Shown here: positions 26,137 through 35,381 of the stretch, in pieces
Numbering within the stretch: position 1 is the stretch's first letter
How the letters are laid out: every line of letters begins with the position of its first letter
Source: Pseudomonadota bacterium
GTDB lineage: Bacteria > Pseudomonadota > Gammaproteobacteria > Xanthomonadales > SZUA-38
DNA length: 64,000 bases
Assembly: GCA_039033415.1 (NCBI GenBank)
Contig: JBCCCR010000006.1
Coordinates: 62,001-126,000, forward strand
Direction: 5' to 3'
Notes under the pieces: model-generated
What the model saw: the letters and a program-made list of their open reading frames with translations, nothing else
Told to the model about the DNA's origin: nothing
Database searches by the model: none
Translations under genes and position numbers: made by a program

Positions 26137-27597
26137 ATGGCCATTGACTGGAAAGACTACCAATCACCCGATTGCTTCGATGAATTGATCCTGCCGAGCG
26201 GGCGGGCCAGAGCGGGCGCGGGCACGCTGTGTCGAACCTTTGCCGGGATGAATGCACACGAGCTTAAGGAACGAAAAGCCGCCGCTGAGCTTGCGATCCG
26301 TACCATGGGCATTACCTTCACCGTCTACAACGACGTCGAAGGCTCAATCGACCGCGAATGGCCATTCGACATCATTCCCCGAATCATCCAGGCCGCTGAG
26401 TGGGACGAGATTGAGCGGGGACTCAAGCAGCGGGTCAAGGCGCTCAACCAGTTCATCGACGACGTATACCACGACCAGCAGATCATGAACGATGGCGTAG
26501 TCGATCCGGCAGTCATCGCCAACAGCAAAGACTATCGACCCGAGTGCCGAGGCATCTCGCCGCCCCACGGCATCTGGTCTCACGTGTGCGGTAGCGACCT
26601 GGTCCGGGACGAAAATGGCGACGTATATGTGCTCGAGGACAATCTCCGGGTCCCGTCGGGCGTTGCCTACATGCTGGAAAACCGGCAGGTGATGAAGCGG
26701 GTCCTGCCGGAGCTGTTTGCTGAATACCTGATCCGACCGGTGGATGATTATCCGACGCAGCTTTACGAGACACTCTGTTCCCTGACGCCCGAGGCACAGC
26801 CAAACATTGCCGTGCTAACGCCGGGAATCTACAACTCCGCCTACTTCGAGCATGCCTATCTTGCGCAGGAGATGGGCGCGCTGCTGGTCGAGGGCAGCGA
26901 TCTGACCGTAGGCCGCGATCGAAAGGTTTACGCACGCACCATCAGCGGACTGACTCGGATCCACGTCATCTACCGGCGGATTGACGATCTGTTTCTCGAC
27001 CCCAAGGTGTTTCGGGCCGACTCGATGCTGGGCGTTCCCGGACTGATGAGCGCCTGGCAGGCTGGCCACGTGGCGCTGGCTAACGCACCCGGCTGCGGCG
27101 TCGCTGATGACAAGCTCGTCTATACCTACGTACCGGACATGATCCGCTATTACCTGAACGAGGAACCCATCCTGGCCAACGTGCCGTCCTATCGCTGTAA
27201 CGTTAGAGACGAACGGGACTACGTGGTGAATAACCTGGACAAGCTCGTGGTCAAGCCCGTCAGCGAGTCCGGCGGCTACGGAATGCTCATTGGACCGAAA
27301 GCCAAGGTCAAGGAACGCCAGGAATTTGCCGACAAGATTCGGCGGAACCCGCGTAATTTTATCGCGCAACCCATGCTGTCGCTGTCCACCGCCCCGGCGG
27401 TAATCGGCGCCAAGGCTGAACCGAGGCATCTGGATCTGCGGCCGTTTATCCTCAGCGGCGCCGACACGGCGGTGACCGCCGGTGGCCTCACCCGCGTGGC
27501 CATGGTCAAAGGTTCCATCGTGGTCAACTCCTCGCAAGGCGGCGGGAGCAAAGACACCTGGATTGTCGGCGGAACGACCGAGGGAGACGAGGCGTGA
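26137..27597 (+). CDS. circularly permuted ATP-grasp protein
   Basis: Such enzymes are predicted to ligate an amine to a carboxylate, probably a peptide-tagging or capping reaction. The 486-residue protein has the family start D-W-K-D-Y-Q-S-P-D-C-F-D-E-L. It has the G-I-S-P-P-H-G-I-W-S-H-V-C-G-S-D-L-V-R segment and V-Y-V-L-E-D-N-L-R-V-P-S-G-V, with probable Mg/ATP ligands. Late V-V-K-P-V-S-E-S-G-G-Y-G-M is the ATP-binding lysine/Gly loop. The ATG at 26137 fits the family; an in-frame extension starts at 26119. Its stop overlaps the alpha-E gene start (GTGA). Confidence 0.92.
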   Translation: MAIDWKDYQSPDCFDELILPSGRARAGAGTLCRTFAGMNAHELKERKAAAELAIRTMGITFTVYNDVEGSIDREWPFDIIPRIIQAAEWDEIERGLKQRVKALNQFIDDVYHDQQIMNDGVVDPAVIANSKDYRPECRGISPPHGIWSHVCGSDLVRDENGDVYVLEDNLRVPSGVAYMLENRQVMKRVLPELFAEYLIRPVDDYPTQLYETLCSLTPEAQPNIAVLTPGIYNSAYFEHAYLAQEMGALLVEGSDLTVGRDRKVYARTISGLTRIHVIYRRIDDLFLDPKVFRADSMLGVPGLMSAWQAGHVALANAPGCGVADDKLVYTYVPDMIRYYLNEEPILANVPSYRCNVRDERDYVVNNLDKLVVKPVSESGGYGMLIGPKAKVKERQEFADKIRRNPRNFIAQPMLSLSTAPAVIGAKAEPRHLDLRPFILSGADTAVTAGGLTRVAMVKGSIVVNSSQGGGSKDTWIVGGTTEGDEA

Positions 27598-28556
27598 GCT
27601 TGTCCCCGATGCTGTCGCGCGTTGCCGATCGGGTCTACTGGCTCGCGCGCTACCTTGAGCGGGTGGAAAACACGGCGCGGCTGATCAACGTGACGACGGA
27701 CCTGATGCTCGACCTGCCCACAACGGGGCATGACGGCTGGTCGACGCTAATCGATATTACCGGCAGCAGCCCACACTTCGATCGCGCCGACGCATCCAAC
27801 CAGGAACAGGCGGTGTGTCGATTCCTGTTGAGCGAACGGGACAACCCGGGATCGCTCATCAGCTCGCTGGCCGGAGCTCGGGAAAACGCGCGGACAATCC
27901 GCGAGATTATGCCGACGGAGACCTGGGAGCTGATCAATGCCGCGCATCTTTACGCGCGGGACAATCTCACGGGCCAACTGTCGCGATCCGCGCGAGCCGC
28001 TCACCTTCGACGGTTAATCGGGTTGGGTCAGCAGCTCAGTGGGCTGCTGGAGAACAGTCTCAGTCGCGGTGATGCCTACGAGTTTCGTCGGCTGGGCAGC
28101 AACCTGGAGCGGGCCGACATGACCACTCGAATCATCGACGTTCGCGCCGCCAGCGAGGTACAGGCCGATTCGCCGGCATCGCGTCAGGGGTACTGGCGCG
28201 GCATCCTGCGCTCGCTGTCAGCCGACTCCGCCTATCGTCGACGGATGCAGGCCACCATCTCCCGGGATTCGGTACTCGACTTCCTGCTGCACGACGCCAG
28301 CTACCCTCGGTCGCTCGAATTCTGTGTCGCGCAGATGGGTCTCGCGCTGAAGCAGCTGCCCCGCAATCGGCGTGCGTTAGCTTACTGTCGAGAGCTCAGC
28401 AAACACTTCTCGCGCGACGTCGAGCGCCTCGCAAGAGACTCGGCGCTCAGCCAGTATCTGGACCGCTGTCAGGTTTACCTCGGTCAGCTGCATGAGCTGA
28501 TCGCTCTGACCTATTTCAGCCTCGACGGCCACCGGCGCAGCCGTCAGCAGCAGTAG
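27594..28556 (+). CDS. alpha-E domain protein
   Basis: An all-helical 320-residue protein beginning M-L-S-R-V-A-D-R-V-Y-W-L-A-R-Y-L-E-R-V-E-N-T-A-R, the signature of the alpha-E family. A second helical repeat is visible at F-R-R-L-G-S-N-L-E-R-A-D-M-T-T-R-I-I-D-V. Alpha-E proteins are almost always encoded next to circularly permuted ATP-grasp genes and are thought to act with them. The GTG start overlaps the ATP-grasp stop by 4 bases. No transglutaminase gene follows, although one often does in this cluster. Confidence 0.92.
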   Translation: MSLSPMLSRVADRVYWLARYLERVENTARLINVTTDLMLDLPTTGHDGWSTLIDITGSSPHFDRADASNQEQAVCRFLLSERDNPGSLISSLAGARENARTIREIMPTETWELINAAHLYARDNLTGQLSRSARAAHLRRLIGLGQQLSGLLENSLSRGDAYEFRRLGSNLERADMTTRIIDVRAASEVQADSPASRQGYWRGILRSLSADSAYRRRMQATISRDSVLDFLLHDASYPRSLEFCVAQMGLALKQLPRNRRALAYCRELSKHFSRDVERLARDSALSQYLDRCQVYLGQLHELIALTYFSLDGHRRSRQQQ

Positions 28557-28561
28557 GTTTA

Positions 28562-30316
28562 CTACCAGCCGCCGCCCCCACCGCCGCCGCCGCCGCCGCC
28601 GGAAAACCCGCCGCCGCCGGAGCCACCGCTAGAGCTCGATCCAGGCGGAACGGACGATGACGAGATGGCGCTGCCCAGCGCGCTGCCTAGCGAGTTGACG
28701 CTGCTCGTGATACCGCTTGACGACAGGTCACCCTGGCTGGAATACCAGCCCCGATGCTTGAGCTGACCGGCTTCCTGAAGCCGTGCCAGTTCACTTTCGA
28801 AGCGATCGACCCACGTACTGGCGCAGTCGAGCGCCACGGCATACGGCAGCTGCTTCTCAAACTCTTCGAAGGTGGGTAGCGGCTCCTTCTGCCGCTCGAG
28901 GTCGGGCCGTTCGGCCACGCCCAGATATAGCCGCAGGCCTTCGATATGGTCGAGGAGTTTGCGTCCATGCATGGTCGGTGCTTCCATCCAACGAAAAAAG
29001 AGCACGTTGGTGATCACCAGCATGGCGATGACAATTGCCATATAGGCACCGGCATAGCGACTGAAAACGAACATCAGCAGTGCCGCCAGAATCGATAGAA
29101 CCACGCCCCGCCCCAACACACTACCGTTCAGGCTGAAGTAGCGTTGGCCATAGTCGCTGACCAGCGAGCGTTTGTGGTTCTTCAGAGCGCTTCGGATCTT
29201 GCTATGGTTTTTGTTTTCGAACTTCAGGCGGGTCTTGCGGTGACCCAGCAGCCGGTCCAACAGCACCTGCTCTCCGGGCGCGAGCGGAAATTTCCCGCCC
29301 TGCTCCGGCGTTCGCTGGACGGAAAACATCCGATTGAGCCACCCGTCACTGCGGCGAATGTTGAGTTCGCCTTTAACCGCCAGATTGACCAGCGCGGCGC
29401 TGAAACAACCCGAATCATATTTTCGTCGCCAAATGTAGCGCAGCGCCGCCGGCGAATAGCCGTCCGGCGCCGTATACCGCGGAATAATGATGCCGGCCTT
29501 CGGATCTTTTCCCACCCGTTGCCAGGAGAAAAGATAGAACCCCAGCACCGCCAGCCAACCGCCGCCGCCAGCCAGCATGCCCGCGTTGTTTTCCAGCAGC
29601 CGGGCGGCTTTGGCCGCGCCGCTGGGCTCGATGAGGATCCCCTTGGGGAAACCGACACCGATGGTCAGGCCCTGCCGCGGACCCAGCTCGCGCGTGGTTT
29701 CAAACAACACTTCGCCGCTGGGCAATCGCTGAGCCGTTGCGTCACTGCGGGTGCTGCCGAATGGCCCGGTGTAGGCCGCCAGGCGCAAAGCTTCATCGGC
29801 TACCGACGCCGGGAGTCGGACCCGGGCGCTCGCAGCGGCAATTGAGAAGTCCCAGCCATTGCCGGTAACGTTCCAATACAGTTCATCAAAGTCTTCATAG
29901 AACCCCGCCTGGTGGTTGGTCCGATAGCGGATCTCATAGCTGTAGACGCCCGGCTCAAGCCACACGTCCTCACGGCCCAGGTACACGCGCACGCCGTTGC
30001 TGAGATTTTCGGTTCGGAAATTCTCGGCCTGACCGTCACGGCGGGCAGACAGCACATCGAAGTCGACGATCACCTCATTGCCCCAGCGATCCCGATAGCG
30101 CGTGGGAAAGTCGCGGAAGATGCCGCGGCGTATCGCATTCCCCTGAGCCCGCACGCGGATTGTCTCCGTGACCTCCATTGACCCGTCAGCGGCGAGCGCA
30201 ATCACCGAGTCAAAGCGGAGAATCTTTTCCTGTGCCAGCGCGACATGAGTGGTCAGCAGCAGGCCCAGCATCAGCATCGATCCAGCAAGGGCCCGAAGGA
30301 ACCCGCGGTGGCTCAT
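28562..30316 (-). CDS. DUF2207-family membrane protein with poly-glycine tail
   Basis: The 584-residue protein has a signal peptide (cleavage near A-L-A-Q). An extracytoplasmic beta domain (about 30-230) follows, starting with I-L-R-F-D-S-V-I-A-L-A-A-D-G-S-M-E-V-T-E. Transmembrane segments lie at about 245-262 and as a pair at about 405-445. The cytoplasmic part contains E-G-L-R-L-Y-L and A-V-A-L-D-C-A-S-T-W. The C-terminus is a Ser/Gly region ending in eleven Gly and Trp, a tail common in this family. It is coupled to lemA by an ATGA overlap; the two families often occur together. Function unknown, probably envelope-related. Confidence 0.92.
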   Translation of the reverse strand: MSHRGFLRALAGSMLMLGLLLTTHVALAQEKILRFDSVIALAADGSMEVTETIRVRAQGNAIRRGIFRDFPTRYRDRWGNEVIVDFDVLSARRDGQAENFRTENLSNGVRVYLGREDVWLEPGVYSYEIRYRTNHQAGFYEDFDELYWNVTGNGWDFSIAAASARVRLPASVADEALRLAAYTGPFGSTRSDATAQRLPSGEVLFETTRELGPRQGLTIGVGFPKGILIEPSGAAKAARLLENNAGMLAGGGGWLAVLGFYLFSWQRVGKDPKAGIIIPRYTAPDGYSPAALRYIWRRKYDSGCFSAALVNLAVKGELNIRRSDGWLNRMFSVQRTPEQGGKFPLAPGEQVLLDRLLGHRKTRLKFENKNHSKIRSALKNHKRSLVSDYGQRYFSLNGSVLGRGVVLSILAALLMFVFSRYAGAYMAIVIAMLVITNVLFFRWMEAPTMHGRKLLDHIEGLRLYLGVAERPDLERQKEPLPTFEEFEKQLPYAVALDCASTWVDRFESELARLQEAGQLKHRGWYSSQGDLSSSGITSSVNSLGSALGSAISSSSVPPGSSSSGGSGGGGFSGGGGGGGGGGGW

Positions 30317-30861
30317 GACAGACCCACCGTTGCAGCGGTTCTCGCATCAGCGTCAGCCTGGAAGTAGTCGGCCAGCTTGAAGCCGAACGACCCGGCGACC
30401 AGCTGATCCGGAAAGCGCTGCACCCGGTTGTTATATTCCCGGGTGGCGCCGTTATAGAAGCGCCTCGCGTATTGAAGCTTGTCTTCGATGTCGACGAGAT
30501 CTTCGTTCAGCTCGAGGAAGCTGTCACCGGCCTTCAGGTCAGGGTAATCCTCAACCAGGAGCACCAGCCGCGAGATGGCGTCACCGAGCGCCTCCTCGCG
30601 CTCTCCCTTGTCGGCCACCTCCCCGGCACGCACCGCCAGGTCGCGGCTTTCCACCACCGCCTCCAGCGTCTCACGCTCGTGGCTTGCGGCGGCCTTGACC
30701 ACCTTGACCAGCCGCGGAACCAGGTCGTGACGCCGCTGCAGCTGCACGTCGATATCCGCCCAGGCTGAAGCACACAGGTTGCGCGCATGCACCAGACCAT
30801 TGAACAGCCACACGCTGGCGGCCAGGGCCAGCAGCAGCAGCGCCGCGAATAGCCAGCTCAA
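30313..30861 (-). CDS. lemA: LemA-family protein
   Basis: The 182-residue protein has an N-terminal membrane helix (3-20), followed by the characteristic four-helix LemA domain. This begins N-L-C-A-S-A-W-A-D-I-D-V-Q-L-Q-R-R-H-D-L-V-P-R-L, and includes Y-P-D-L-K-A and R-R-F-Y-N-G-A-T-R-E-Y-N-N. The length is typical (about 185-200). Its stop overlaps the DUF2207 start as ATGA, so both are translated from one message. The exact role is unknown for the family. Confidence 0.94.
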   Translation of the reverse strand: MSWLFAALLLLALAASVWLFNGLVHARNLCASAWADIDVQLQRRHDLVPRLVKVVKAAASHERETLEAVVESRDLAVRAGEVADKGEREEALGDAISRLVLLVEDYPDLKAGDSFLELNEDLVDIEDKLQYARRFYNGATREYNNRVQRFPDQLVAGSFGFKLADYFQADADARTAATVGLS

Positions 30862-30867
30862 CGCCGG

Positions 30868-33800
30868 TTACCGCGCACCGCCGGAAAACAGACCCAGCGG
30901 CGTCTGGCCCGCGGTGCTGGCAAATGGCTCGAGCGTCTCGCGCACAAACTCAGCGTAGTCGGCTTCCGCGGCACCAACGGCCGTCGCCGCCCGCTCCATA
31001 TGGATCCGAGCCGTCGATGAGGGCTCACCGAGCGTCGAGCCAACATAAAACTGCGCGATACCCAGGACGCTGGTCAGCTTATCGTCGTCGAAGACAATGC
31101 CGCGGGTTTTTGCCGGCACCCGGACGCGCTTTTCCCAATCGTTCAGGGCTTCGAGCACCGAGTCTGCGGTCTCGAGCAGCGACTCATGCACATCCTCTTC
31201 TGCCCGTTGCGCGCGCTTGATTCGCGCCTGAATGACTTTGACATCATCGCGGGCGTGGACCACCTTCTCGGTCAACGTCACCAGCCGCTCTCTTAGCTCC
31301 TGAAGGCTGAGCTGCGCGGCGTAGTTGGCCTCGCGGCCGGCCAAGGAATAGTCGGCATGCGCGTCCGCCAGCACTTCGACGCTCGCGCGCTGCTCGATAC
31401 CGTCGAAGGTCAGCACCACATCGTAGGTACCCGGCGGCACCTGCGGGCCGCGCGGCAAGCCGTCCTCCAGCTTGGCCGGCTCCGGGCCGGGCAGCGGACG
31501 GACCCCGTCAGCCCGCAGATCCCAGGTGATGCGGTTGATACCCTGGTGGACCTTAAAGCGACGGGTTCGCAGCAGTTTGCCGTCATCAGCGAAGACCCTT
31601 AGCTCCACCTTGGTTGGCTTGTCATCACCTTCTCCGGTGTCCGAATCACCCTCCTCGTCACCCGACGCTTCCGCCTTCGCCCGGCTCTCGGCATTGAGGC
31701 GCTCGCGCTCGGCATCCTGGTCCGGATGCGGCAGGTCGTCGCCAGCAACGACAAACGTCAGCAGAGCACCATAGGGCTCGTTGGGTGCTCGAAACTCCCC
31801 TGACCCGGTGAAACGACCGCCAGGCGTCTGGGCCCGCACGTACTGCTGGCCTGGGCCCGCGCTGAGCAGCGCAAAGCGTTGTGCCATCGTTCCATCGTCA
31901 AGCCCACGCAGCGCGCTATAGTCATCGATCACATAAACGCTGCGTCCGTGGGTACCCAGCACGAGGTCGTTTTCCCGGGCCTGGATGGCCATGTCCATCA
32001 CTGAAACCGTGGGCACCCCCGCGCTGAAGCGATGCCAGTTTGCGCCGCCGGTGCTGCTGAAGTAGAGCCCAAACTCGGTGCCGAGAAACAGCAGCTCCGG
32101 GTCTATCGGATCCTGCTTGATCGACAGCGCGTAGCCTTCCAGGTTGTCGTCGCGGCTCAGCAGCCGCCAGCGAGCGCCATAGTTTTCGGCGCGGGCCACA
32201 TAGGTTTTCATATCGGACCGGCGATGGTCGTCAAAAACCACAAAAGCCACCGCGGCATCATGCGGACTCGGTTCGATCATCGGCACCCAGGCCCCGGCCG
32301 GTACGCCGCGGACGTTGGTATCCACCCGGGTCCAGCTGGCCCCACCGTCGCGGGTCACGTGCACCCGTCCGTCGTCCGTGCCGACCCAGAGCACGCCCTC
32401 GGTCACGGGGCTCGGGGCAATGGCCACTATCGTGGTGAAGTTTTCCGCCGCGGTGACGTCGGGCGTCAGACCGCCGGACTCGCGATACGTCTGAAACGCC
32501 GGATTGTTGGTGGTCAGGTCCGGGCTGATCACCTCCCAGCTCGCGCCAAAGTCGACGCTTTTGTGCACAAACTGACTGCCGTAGTAGACGACGTCCGGAT
32601 TGAACGGATCAATCGCGAGGGCCGCGTTCCAGTTGAAGCGGAGTTCGGTATCCGGCGTCGGTGGAGCGGGACGGATTAGCTGCTGCTCGCCGGAATCCAG
32701 ACTCCAGCGATAGAGGGTACCGCCCTGAGACATGGAAAAGCCTCGCCGCGAATTGCGCGGGTCCGGCTGGGTGTCGAAGCCGTCACCGAAGCCGACCTCC
32801 TGCCAATGGAGATTGCGGATGCCCGCGTTTTCGCGGACCTCGGCCGGTCCCCGCCACGACCCGTTGTCCTGCAGCCCGCCGTAGACGTTGTACGGATCGT
32901 CGTTGTCCACCGCGATGTGATAGAACTGAGCCAGCGCCAGGTTTTCGACAAATCGCCAGGTTTCTCCCCGATCGCGGGTGACCGCGATACCTCCGTCATT
33001 GCCGAGGAGAATGTTCTCGGGGTTCGACGGATTGATCCAGAACGCGTGGTTGTCGATATGGACAAAGTTGCCCGGGCGACAGCAGTCCACCGCCTCGTTG
33101 TAGGTGAAACTTTTGCCGCCATCGACCGACACCCGTAGCCGGCTCTCAACGTTGTAAACCCGGTCCGGGTTCTGCGGGTCGGCGAACAGCTCGGTGTAGT
33201 AGAACGGCCGGATGGCCACGTTGTAATCGTCATTAACGGTTTTAAAAGTTCGTCCACCGTCGTCCGATCGCATCAACGCACTCTTCTTTGCTTCGACCAA
33301 CACGTAGACGCGGCTGCTGTCCGCCGGCGATGGCGCTACCACCATCCTTCCCAGCTCACCTTTCGGCAGCCCATCCGCCGCGGTGCGCTGCTGCCAGCTG
33401 TCGCCACCATCGTGCGAAACATAGAGGCCGGAGCCCGGCCCGCCGGACTTAAACTGATAAGGCCAGCGTCGAAATTCCCACATCGCCGCGTAGAGTTTGT
33501 GTGGATTGGCCGGATCGAGCTTGACGTCGGTGGCACCGGTGCGCTCGTCGACGTAAAGGATCTTGTCCCAGGTTTTGCCCCCATCGATGGTGCGATAGAC
33601 CCCGCGCGACTCGTTGGGGCCCCAGAGCGTTCCGAGGGCGGCGACGTAGGCCACATCAGGATTATCCGGATGCAGCGCGATACGGTCGATGCGCTCGGAG
33701 TCCTCAAGACCCATCTGTACCCAGGTCTCACCGCCGTCGACCGATTTGAAAATCCCGGCGCCGATCGAGGTTGAATTCCGAACGTTGCTCTCGCCGGTGC

Positions 33801-34167
33801 CCACCCAGATGATGTTCGGATTTTTTTGGTTAATCGCCAGCGCGCCGATCGACGTCACGGGCTGGTCGTCGAAAACCGGACGCCAGTTCAGGCCGCCATT
33901 TTCGGAGATCCACACTCCGCCGGTTCCCGCTCCGGCGACAATAAAGTTCGGATCGCTTGCCAGCGCATCGAGTGCCGAAATCCTGCCGGACATCGCAGCC
34001 GGACCGATGTTGCGCGCTTCCAGACCCGCCAGCAGCCGCGTGTCGAGCGCCAGCGTAGGCGCGCTGGCGAGCACCGCCGTTGCCAGCAGCCATAAGCGGG
34101 CCCCACGACCCTGACACACACGCAGAACTGCGCCGCAAACCGTCGCATTGAGGAAGGCTAGGACCAT
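30868..34167 (-). CDS. large BNR/Asp-box beta-propeller protein (sortilin/VPS10-like), secreted
   Basis: The 1099-residue protein has an N-terminal leader with a hydrophobic core (about 24-38, cleavage near T-L-A). Many Asp-box repeats follow, of the S-x-D-G-G-x-T-W type (for example S-V-D-G-G-E-T-W, T-I-D-G-G-K-T-W, S-H-D-G-G-D-S-W, R-D-G-G-A-S-W), filling about residues 60-790. These fold as beta-propellers. A beta-sandwich-like part and a helical C-terminus follow. An acidic linker near residue 860 (E-G-D-S-D-T-G-E-G-D-D) separates them. The family is called WD40/YVTN/BNR-like; the ligand is unknown. The ATG at 34167 has AAAGG upstream; the TTG at 34233 is less likely. It ends 6 bp before the lemA start. 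Confidence 0.9.
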   Translation of the reverse strand: MVLAFLNATVCGAVLRVCQGRGARLWLLATAVLASAPTLALDTRLLAGLEARNIGPAAMSGRISALDALASDPNFIVAGAGTGGVWISENGGLNWRPVFDDQPVTSIGALAINQKNPNIIWVGTGESNVRNSTSIGAGIFKSVDGGETWVQMGLEDSERIDRIALHPDNPDVAYVAALGTLWGPNESRGVYRTIDGGKTWDKILYVDERTGATDVKLDPANPHKLYAAMWEFRRWPYQFKSGGPGSGLYVSHDGGDSWQQRTAADGLPKGELGRMVVAPSPADSSRVYVLVEAKKSALMRSDDGGRTFKTVNDDYNVAIRPFYYTELFADPQNPDRVYNVESRLRVSVDGGKSFTYNEAVDCCRPGNFVHIDNHAFWINPSNPENILLGNDGGIAVTRDRGETWRFVENLALAQFYHIAVDNDDPYNVYGGLQDNGSWRGPAEVRENAGIRNLHWQEVGFGDGFDTQPDPRNSRRGFSMSQGGTLYRWSLDSGEQQLIRPAPPTPDTELRFNWNAALAIDPFNPDVVYYGSQFVHKSVDFGASWEVISPDLTTNNPAFQTYRESGGLTPDVTAAENFTTIVAIAPSPVTEGVLWVGTDDGRVHVTRDGGASWTRVDTNVRGVPAGAWVPMIEPSPHDAAVAFVVFDDHRRSDMKTYVARAENYGARWRLLSRDDNLEGYALSIKQDPIDPELLFLGTEFGLYFSSTGGANWHRFSAGVPTVSVMDMAIQARENDLVLGTHGRSVYVIDDYSALRGLDDGTMAQRFALLSAGPGQQYVRAQTPGGRFTGSGEFRAPNEPYGALLTFVVAGDDLPHPDQDAERERLNAESRAKAEASGDEEGDSDTGEGDDKPTKVELRVFADDGKLLRTRRFKVHQGINRITWDLRADGVRPLPGPEPAKLEDGLPRGPQVPPGTYDVVLTFDGIEQRASVEVLADAHADYSLAGREANYAAQLSLQELRERLVTLTEKVVHARDDVKVIQARIKRAQRAEEDVHESLLETADSVLEALNDWEKRVRVPAKTRGIVFDDDKLTSVLGIAQFYVGSTLGEPSSTARIHMERAATAVGAAEADYAEFVRETLEPFASTAGQTPLGLFSGGAR

Positions 34168-34363
34168 GGAAAAGACCTTTCGCGAAATGGAAAAAAGGTT
34201 GGGCAGCGTCCGGGGTTTTCCCGCGGATGTCAATCGCCACTCCCCGCTAAAACGGGGCGATACGGGCGATAGTCACCATTGCAAACGATGTTAAAACAAA
34301 GCCAATTAGCCGGCGCAGTCACAATATCGGGTGGCGTCGCCCATAAAATGACGCCCCATTGGG

Positions 34364-35323
34364 ATGGAGGAGATGGGTTTGAACCAACCCCGAATTGACA
34401 GCGCGGTTGTCATGACTTGCGTCGTGGTGGTTGGCCTCGGCGTCTGGGGTCGCTTCTCGGCGTCCGCGGGTCAGCCTGTGACGAGCGTCGACTGGCCCGA
34501 CGTGGTTGGCGGCGGCTTCCTGCTGGCGCTCGCAGCCTGTTCCCTGATCGCCCTGCTTCGATTGCGCGCCAGTCAGACGACCTACTGGCTGATCTTCAGC
34601 GGCGTGACGCTGCTGTGCGCAGGATTGCTGGAGGACGTGCTCGACGAGTTTCGCGATGGCGCCATGGTCTTGGGATCATGGCCGGAGAACGTTGCGCTTA
34701 TGATCGGCGCGGTGCTCACCGGCCTTGGGCTACTCCGCTGGAGCCGGCAGGCCCGCGCGAACAGCAGCGAATATCAGGAGCAGGCCCTCACCGACCCGCT
34801 CACCGGGCTGGGCAACCGACGCAGCATGGAGCAGGCCTTGGGTAACGCGCTGTCGATGTCGCTGGCCTCCAATTCGGCGCTATCGCTGCTGACCCTCGAC
34901 CTTGACCACTTCAAGAAGGTCAACGACATCCACGGGCACGACTGCGGCGACGCAGTGCTGAAGACCTTTGCCGGCGTCATGCGGCAGGCGTGTCGTTCCT
35001 CCGATCTGATCTTCCGCTCGGGCGGAGAAGAGTTTTTGATTGTGCTGCTGGGCGCTGACCTGAATCATGCGCGCGAGCGAGGTGAGAACATCCGCCGACG
35101 CCTGTCGGATCTCTACTTTTCCGGTGCGGGCGATCAGAAGTTTTCCGTCACGACCAGTATCGGTCTCACGTGGCTCGGAGCGCTGGACGACGTCGCCAGC
35201 CTTCGGCGCCGCGCTGATCAGGCGCTTTATCTCGCCAAGCGCAGCGGGCGAGACCGGATCGAGTTGATAGGTCCCGACGAGGCCCACCGGCTCCCTATGG
35301 CCACCGCCAGCAGCGTGAGCTAA
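34364..35323 (+). CDS. membrane-bound diguanylate cyclase (GGDEF)
   Basis: Makes cyclic di-GMP. The 319-residue protein has four membrane helices (about 15-30, 48-66, 72-90 and 108-125), followed by a GGDEF domain starting D-P-L-T-G-L-G-N-R-R. The active-site motif is G-G-E-E-F (220-224). The inhibitory site R-S-S-D (211-214) lies exactly five residues before it, so product inhibition is likely. The sensor part matches no named input domain that I recognise. The start is ambiguous: ATG at 34364 or 34373, or TTG at 34379 with GGAGGAG at good spacing. Confidence 0.93.
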   Translation: MEEMGLNQPRIDSAVVMTCVVVVGLGVWGRFSASAGQPVTSVDWPDVVGGGFLLALAACSLIALLRLRASQTTYWLIFSGVTLLCAGLLEDVLDEFRDGAMVLGSWPENVALMIGAVLTGLGLLRWSRQARANSSEYQEQALTDPLTGLGNRRSMEQALGNALSMSLASNSALSLLTLDLDHFKKVNDIHGHDCGDAVLKTFAGVMRQACRSSDLIFRSGGEEFLIVLLGADLNHARERGENIRRRLSDLYFSGAGDQKFSVTTSIGLTWLGALDDVASLRRRADQALYLAKRSGRDRIELIGPDEAHRLPMATASSVS

Positions 35324-35381
35324 CGTATCCTTTCAATCGTTTTGCCCGCCTCGGGCAGGCTACGGAGAAGGAAACGCCGCC

